NCBI GenBank assembly: GCA_030039575.1
Contig: JASHVH010000126.1
Span: forward strand, 1 to 8,414
DNA from: Acidimicrobiales bacterium
GTDB lineage: Bacteria; Actinomycetota; Acidimicrobiia; Acidimicrobiales; Palsa-688
DNA: 8,414 nucleotides
Direction of reading: 5' to 3'
Shown: in pieces, positions 6,358 through 8,414 of the stretch
Numbering within the stretch: position 1 is the first letter of the stretch
Layout of the letters: each line of letters starts with the position of its first letter
Made by a program: the position numbers and the translations under genes
The notes under the pieces: model-generated
What the model saw: the letters and a program-made list of their open reading frames with translations, nothing else
What the model was told of the DNA's origin: nothing
Databases searched by the model: none

Positions 6358-6722
6358 GGGAACCCGAGCCATCCAGGTGGTCGGCGCGCCGGCGCGTGCG
6401 CTCGGAACAGAAGTCGGCGCCACCGAGGAGAAGCTGTTGCTCGGCTGACTCGAGCTGGTGTCCCGTAGCGACCCCGGCACAGGTCATAATCCGAGAACAT
6501 AAAGCAAAACCGTCCCAAATTCAAGGCCCATTTCGCGACAAACAAAAGCCAACTTCTTTTGGCCACAATTTGCAATCGGGCCCGTCAGGGCGGTTTTGAA
6601 ATCAAGCTACTTCGGTCGTGGCCCCAACGCAAGCCCTTTTTCCATTGGCGGGCGACCTCCTTATATCAATGACCCATAACGGGCCAAACTCAGCCGCCGT
6701 CGGGGTTCGTAAGACCGAAATG

Positions 6723-6739
6723 GTGAGGGTCGACCTCAC
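6723..6739. promoter_or_regulatory. Dyad GTGAGG-GTCGA-CCTCAC upstream of the cellulase promoter
   Basis: Two perfect 6-bp arms flank a 5-bp centre, about 95 bp before the cellulase -35 box. An 8-bp palindrome GACATGTC follows at 6741-6748. The related heptamers GTCGACC (6729) and GTCAACC (6746) are 17 bp apart. This is a candidate activator or repressor site. Confidence 0.45.
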
Positions 6740-6831
6740 AGACATGTCAACCTTGGGTGAGCCTTGTTGGCGGCGCAATTAGTACGGAGCCGGGGGACTG
6801 ATCGCCTCCAGCCGGCTCGCGGCGCCGGGCG

Positions 6832-6860
6832 TTGACTGCCCCAACTGAACCGGTTAGCAT
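6832..6860 (+). promoter_or_regulatory. Cellulase gene promoter
   Basis: TTGACT (6832-6837, 5 of 6 to consensus) is separated by exactly 17 bp from TAGCAT (6855-6860), matching the actinobacterial TANNNT -10. Transcription should start near 6867, leaving about 69 nt of leader before ATG 6936. This rules against the longer in-frame start at 6864. The palindrome AACCGGTT (6848-6855) fills the end of the spacer and touches the -10 box. Confidence 0.75.
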
Positions 6861-6868
6861 GCGGTGCC

Positions 6869-6878
6869 GGAACGTTCC
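6869..6878. promoter_or_regulatory. Palindrome GGAACGTTCC at the cellulase transcription start
   Basis: A perfect 10-bp palindrome with a central CG lies at about +3 to +12 of the predicted transcript, a classic repressor position. Central CG is typical of LacI-family operators, which often control sugar and cellulose genes in actinobacteria. The match to that family is inference. Confidence 0.5.
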
Positions 6879-6921
6879 TGGGAAGGTTGTCGCGAAGCGC
6901 CTGCACCCGCCAAACAACTGA

Positions 6922-6929
6922 AAAGGGGG
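6922..6929 (+). promoter_or_regulatory. Ribosome binding site deciding the cellulase start
   Basis: AAAGGGGG ends 6 nt before ATG 6936 and sets the start immediately before the signal peptide. Confidence 0.8.
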
Positions 6930-6935
6930 ACTCTC

Positions 6936-8399
6936 ATGCGATCCAGATGCCTCAAGTTGGCCATCTGCGCCGCGAGCGTTGGGACGCTGGCCTGGGGAGC
7001 GGTCCCGCTGGCGGACGGGCCGGCGGCGGCTGCCGTCCCCGCCGGCCGTGCGCTTAGCCCGACGACGAGGTTTTTCGTACCGCCACCCGCTCAAGGCTCG
7101 TTGCAACAAATCCTCGGTCTCACGGTTCACCACGACCTGAAGGACGCCCTCCTTCTCAGCCAGATGGAGGCGACGCCGCAGGCCGTGTGGTTCACCGGGA
7201 CCACCTCGTCGGGGGCCGCTCAGTCCCCGGCGGACGTCGAGCAGCAGGTGCGCCAGACGATGTTCGAGGCCGCGCTCCAGCAGGCAGTGCCCGTTCTGGT
7301 CGCCTACAACATCCCCGGTCGCGACTGCGCCCAGTACTCGGCCGGCGGCGCCCTCAATGACGCCGCCTACCAGGCCTGGGTCAGCGCCTTCGCCCAGGGG
7401 ATCGGGTCGGGCAAGGCGGTCGTGGTCCTGGAACCCGACTCGCTTGCCAACCTGCCCTCTTATTGCTCGGTGTACGGCACGGCCAACTATCCCTTCACCG
7501 ACGCCGAACGGCTGGCCGATATCAGTTACGCGGTCAATGCCCTCGAGGCCGACCCGAACGTGAGCGTCTACCTCGATGCCGGCCACAGCGCGTGGCAGTC
7601 GGTCGGCACGATCGCCGACAGCTTGATCGAGGCGGGCGTCCAGAACGCTCAAGGTTTCTTCCTGGACGTTTCGAATTACCAATACGCGCAAAACAATGTG
7701 CTGTACGGGACCTGGGTCTCGGATTGTATTGCCCTTGCCCTCGTGGTGGACGCGGCCACGACGCCCACCCAAGTCGCTAGCGATACGAGCGGTTGCCCCA
7801 ACCAGTACTGGAACGGGGGCCCAGCCAACGGTTACGTCGGCGAGGCACTGAGCCCGTACGGGATATGGAGCGATACTCAGACCAACCTGGCGCTGAACAC
7901 CATTGGAGAAGACTCGGCGTACGCCCAGCTACTTGGCAGTACCGTGCCCACAACACACTTCGTCATCGACACAAGCCGGAACGGCGACGGCCCCAACAAC
8001 ATGGAGGCCTATGCCGCGGCACCGTACGACCAGGACTCTGGGATCATCGGCACACTCGCGTCAGGCAACTGGTGCAACCCGCCCGGGGCAGGCCTCGGCC
8101 TCACGCCCACGGCTAATACCTCTTCGGTGTCCCCGCTGCTCGACGCGTACCTCTGGGTCAAGACCCCGGGCCAGTCCGATGGCGAGTGCGACATCGCCGG
8201 TGGTGTCCGGGCCTGGGACGACAGCGAGTACACCCCGCCGATCTCCGGTTGGCCCACGTCGTCGAGCCCCAACTGGACGACCTTTGACCCACTGTGGAGC
8301 CTCCAGACAGGACAGGTCATCGACGACCCCGCGGCCGGTGATTGGTTCCCCCAGCAAGCCCTGCAACTGGCGCAGAACGCCAACCCGCCGCTCGGCTGA
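6936..8399 (+). CDS. Secreted glycoside hydrolase family 6 cellulase
   Basis: Secreted inverting beta-1,4-glucanase (endoglucanase or cellobiohydrolase) that cuts cellulose outside the cell; 487 aa. The signal peptide (1-33) has the core LKLAICAASVGTLAWGAV and probable cleavage after PAAAA. There is no carbohydrate-binding module or linker, so this is a lone catalytic domain. Family landmarks: NIPGRDCAQYSAGG (Asp130), VVVLEPDSLANLPSYC (Asp168, probable acid), VYLDAGHSAW (Asp214), FFLDVSNYQ (241-249), HFVIDTSRNGDGP (Asp345), NWCNPPGAGLG (Cys380) and WVKTPGQSDGEC (Lys409 to Cys418). The last has Gln413 where GH6 enzymes usually have Glu. Cysteines 131/177 and 380/418 match the two usual disulfides. 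About 70 extra residues lie between VSNY and FVIDT and carry Cys264 and Cys287, a possible third pair. The C-terminal NANPPLG ends the fold as expected. The window ends 15 bases later. Family certain; endo- versus exo-action is not determined. Confidence 0.95.
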   Translation: MRSRCLKLAICAASVGTLAWGAVPLADGPAAAAVPAGRALSPTTRFFVPPPAQGSLQQILGLTVHHDLKDALLLSQMEATPQAVWFTGTTSSGAAQSPADVEQQVRQTMFEAALQQAVPVLVAYNIPGRDCAQYSAGGALNDAAYQAWVSAFAQGIGSGKAVVVLEPDSLANLPSYCSVYGTANYPFTDAERLADISYAVNALEADPNVSVYLDAGHSAWQSVGTIADSLIEAGVQNAQGFFLDVSNYQYAQNNVLYGTWVSDCIALALVVDAATTPTQVASDTSGCPNQYWNGGPANGYVGEALSPYGIWSDTQTNLALNTIGEDSAYAQLLGSTVPTTHFVIDTSRNGDGPNNMEAYAAAPYDQDSGIIGTLASGNWCNPPGAGLGLTPTANTSSVSPLLDAYLWVKTPGQSDGECDIAGGVRAWDDSEYTPPISGWPTSSSPNWTTFDPLWSLQTGQVIDDPAAGDWFPQQALQLAQNANPPLG

Positions 8400-8414
8400 C
8401 CCTGCCGCCCTGCC

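Larger units (their letters stand above)
6132..6935. other. 804-bp gene-free region between SARP-like and cellulase genes
   Basis: No convincing protein gene was seen here. The open frames present do not look protein-like in composition, and the minus-strand one at 6128-6487 overlaps the regulator start. The region holds dyads near the regulator start, a 13-codon open frame with a strong ribosome binding site (6316), an AT-richer stretch (about 6487-6600) with a small stem GCCAA/TTGGC (6548-6563), a dyad at 6723-6739 and the cellulase promoter. It probably carries control sites for both flanking genes, and it may include decayed coding sequence. Confidence 0.6.

Noticed and set aside
6359..6448. 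A stretch reading GTRAIQVVGAPARALG as if it were the end of a decayed gene
   Set aside because: The frame is short, is bounded by stops, and its third-position GC is lower than in the real genes; no family is recognisable.
6577..6597. GCCC-GTCA-GGGC followed by GGTTTT, resembling a terminator
   Set aside because: The stem is only 4 bp, the T run is only four bases, and no gene ends nearby on that strand.
6747..7772. A 341-codon minus-strand open frame opposite the cellulase
   Set aside because: It mirrors the GC-rich third positions of the GH6 gene and has no recognisable motif.

Overview
The window is high-GC DNA with strongly GC-rich third codon positions, which is why many long empty frames lie opposite the real genes. 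A SARP/BTAD-type regulator, a short actinobacterial-style VirB4-like ATPase and a secreted family 6 cellulase together point to an actinobacterium or a related high-GC soil lineage. No RNA gene, CRISPR array, insertion sequence or integrase was recognised.

Left part (1-3609): two genes on the minus strand and one divergent gene on the plus strand. The minus-strand pair is an enolase-superfamily enzyme closest by motif to the cis-3-hydroxy-L-proline dehydratase / hydroxyproline-betaine epimerase group (842-1969), followed 5 nt later by an exported NlpC/P60 (C40) cysteine peptidase with two SH3-like domains that runs off the left edge (1-836). Across a 146-bp promoter region lies an M24B (Xaa-Pro aminopeptidase / prolidase-type) metallopeptidase (2116-3609). 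The set looks like a module for using peptides: wall-peptide cleavage outside the cell, N-terminal trimming before proline inside, and conversion of an unusual amino acid or dipeptide. Its substrate is not settled by the sequence.

Middle (3610-5144): an AT-rich spacer with three TATCAT copies precedes a VirB4/TraC-like conjugation ATPase. No other transfer gene is visible, so it appears orphaned in this window.

Right part (5145-8414): a SARP-like regulator on the minus strand (5202-6131) is separated by an 804-bp gene-free region from a divergent secreted GH6 cellulase (6936-8399). The cellulase has a well-formed -35/-10 promoter (TTGACT-N17-TAGCAT) with perfect palindromes in the spacer and at the predicted transcription start. 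The regulator and the cellulase may form a control pair, but that is inferred only from their arrangement.

For four genes the chosen start is shorter than the longest open frame, because a clear Shine-Dalgarno sequence sits in front of the internal start codon.
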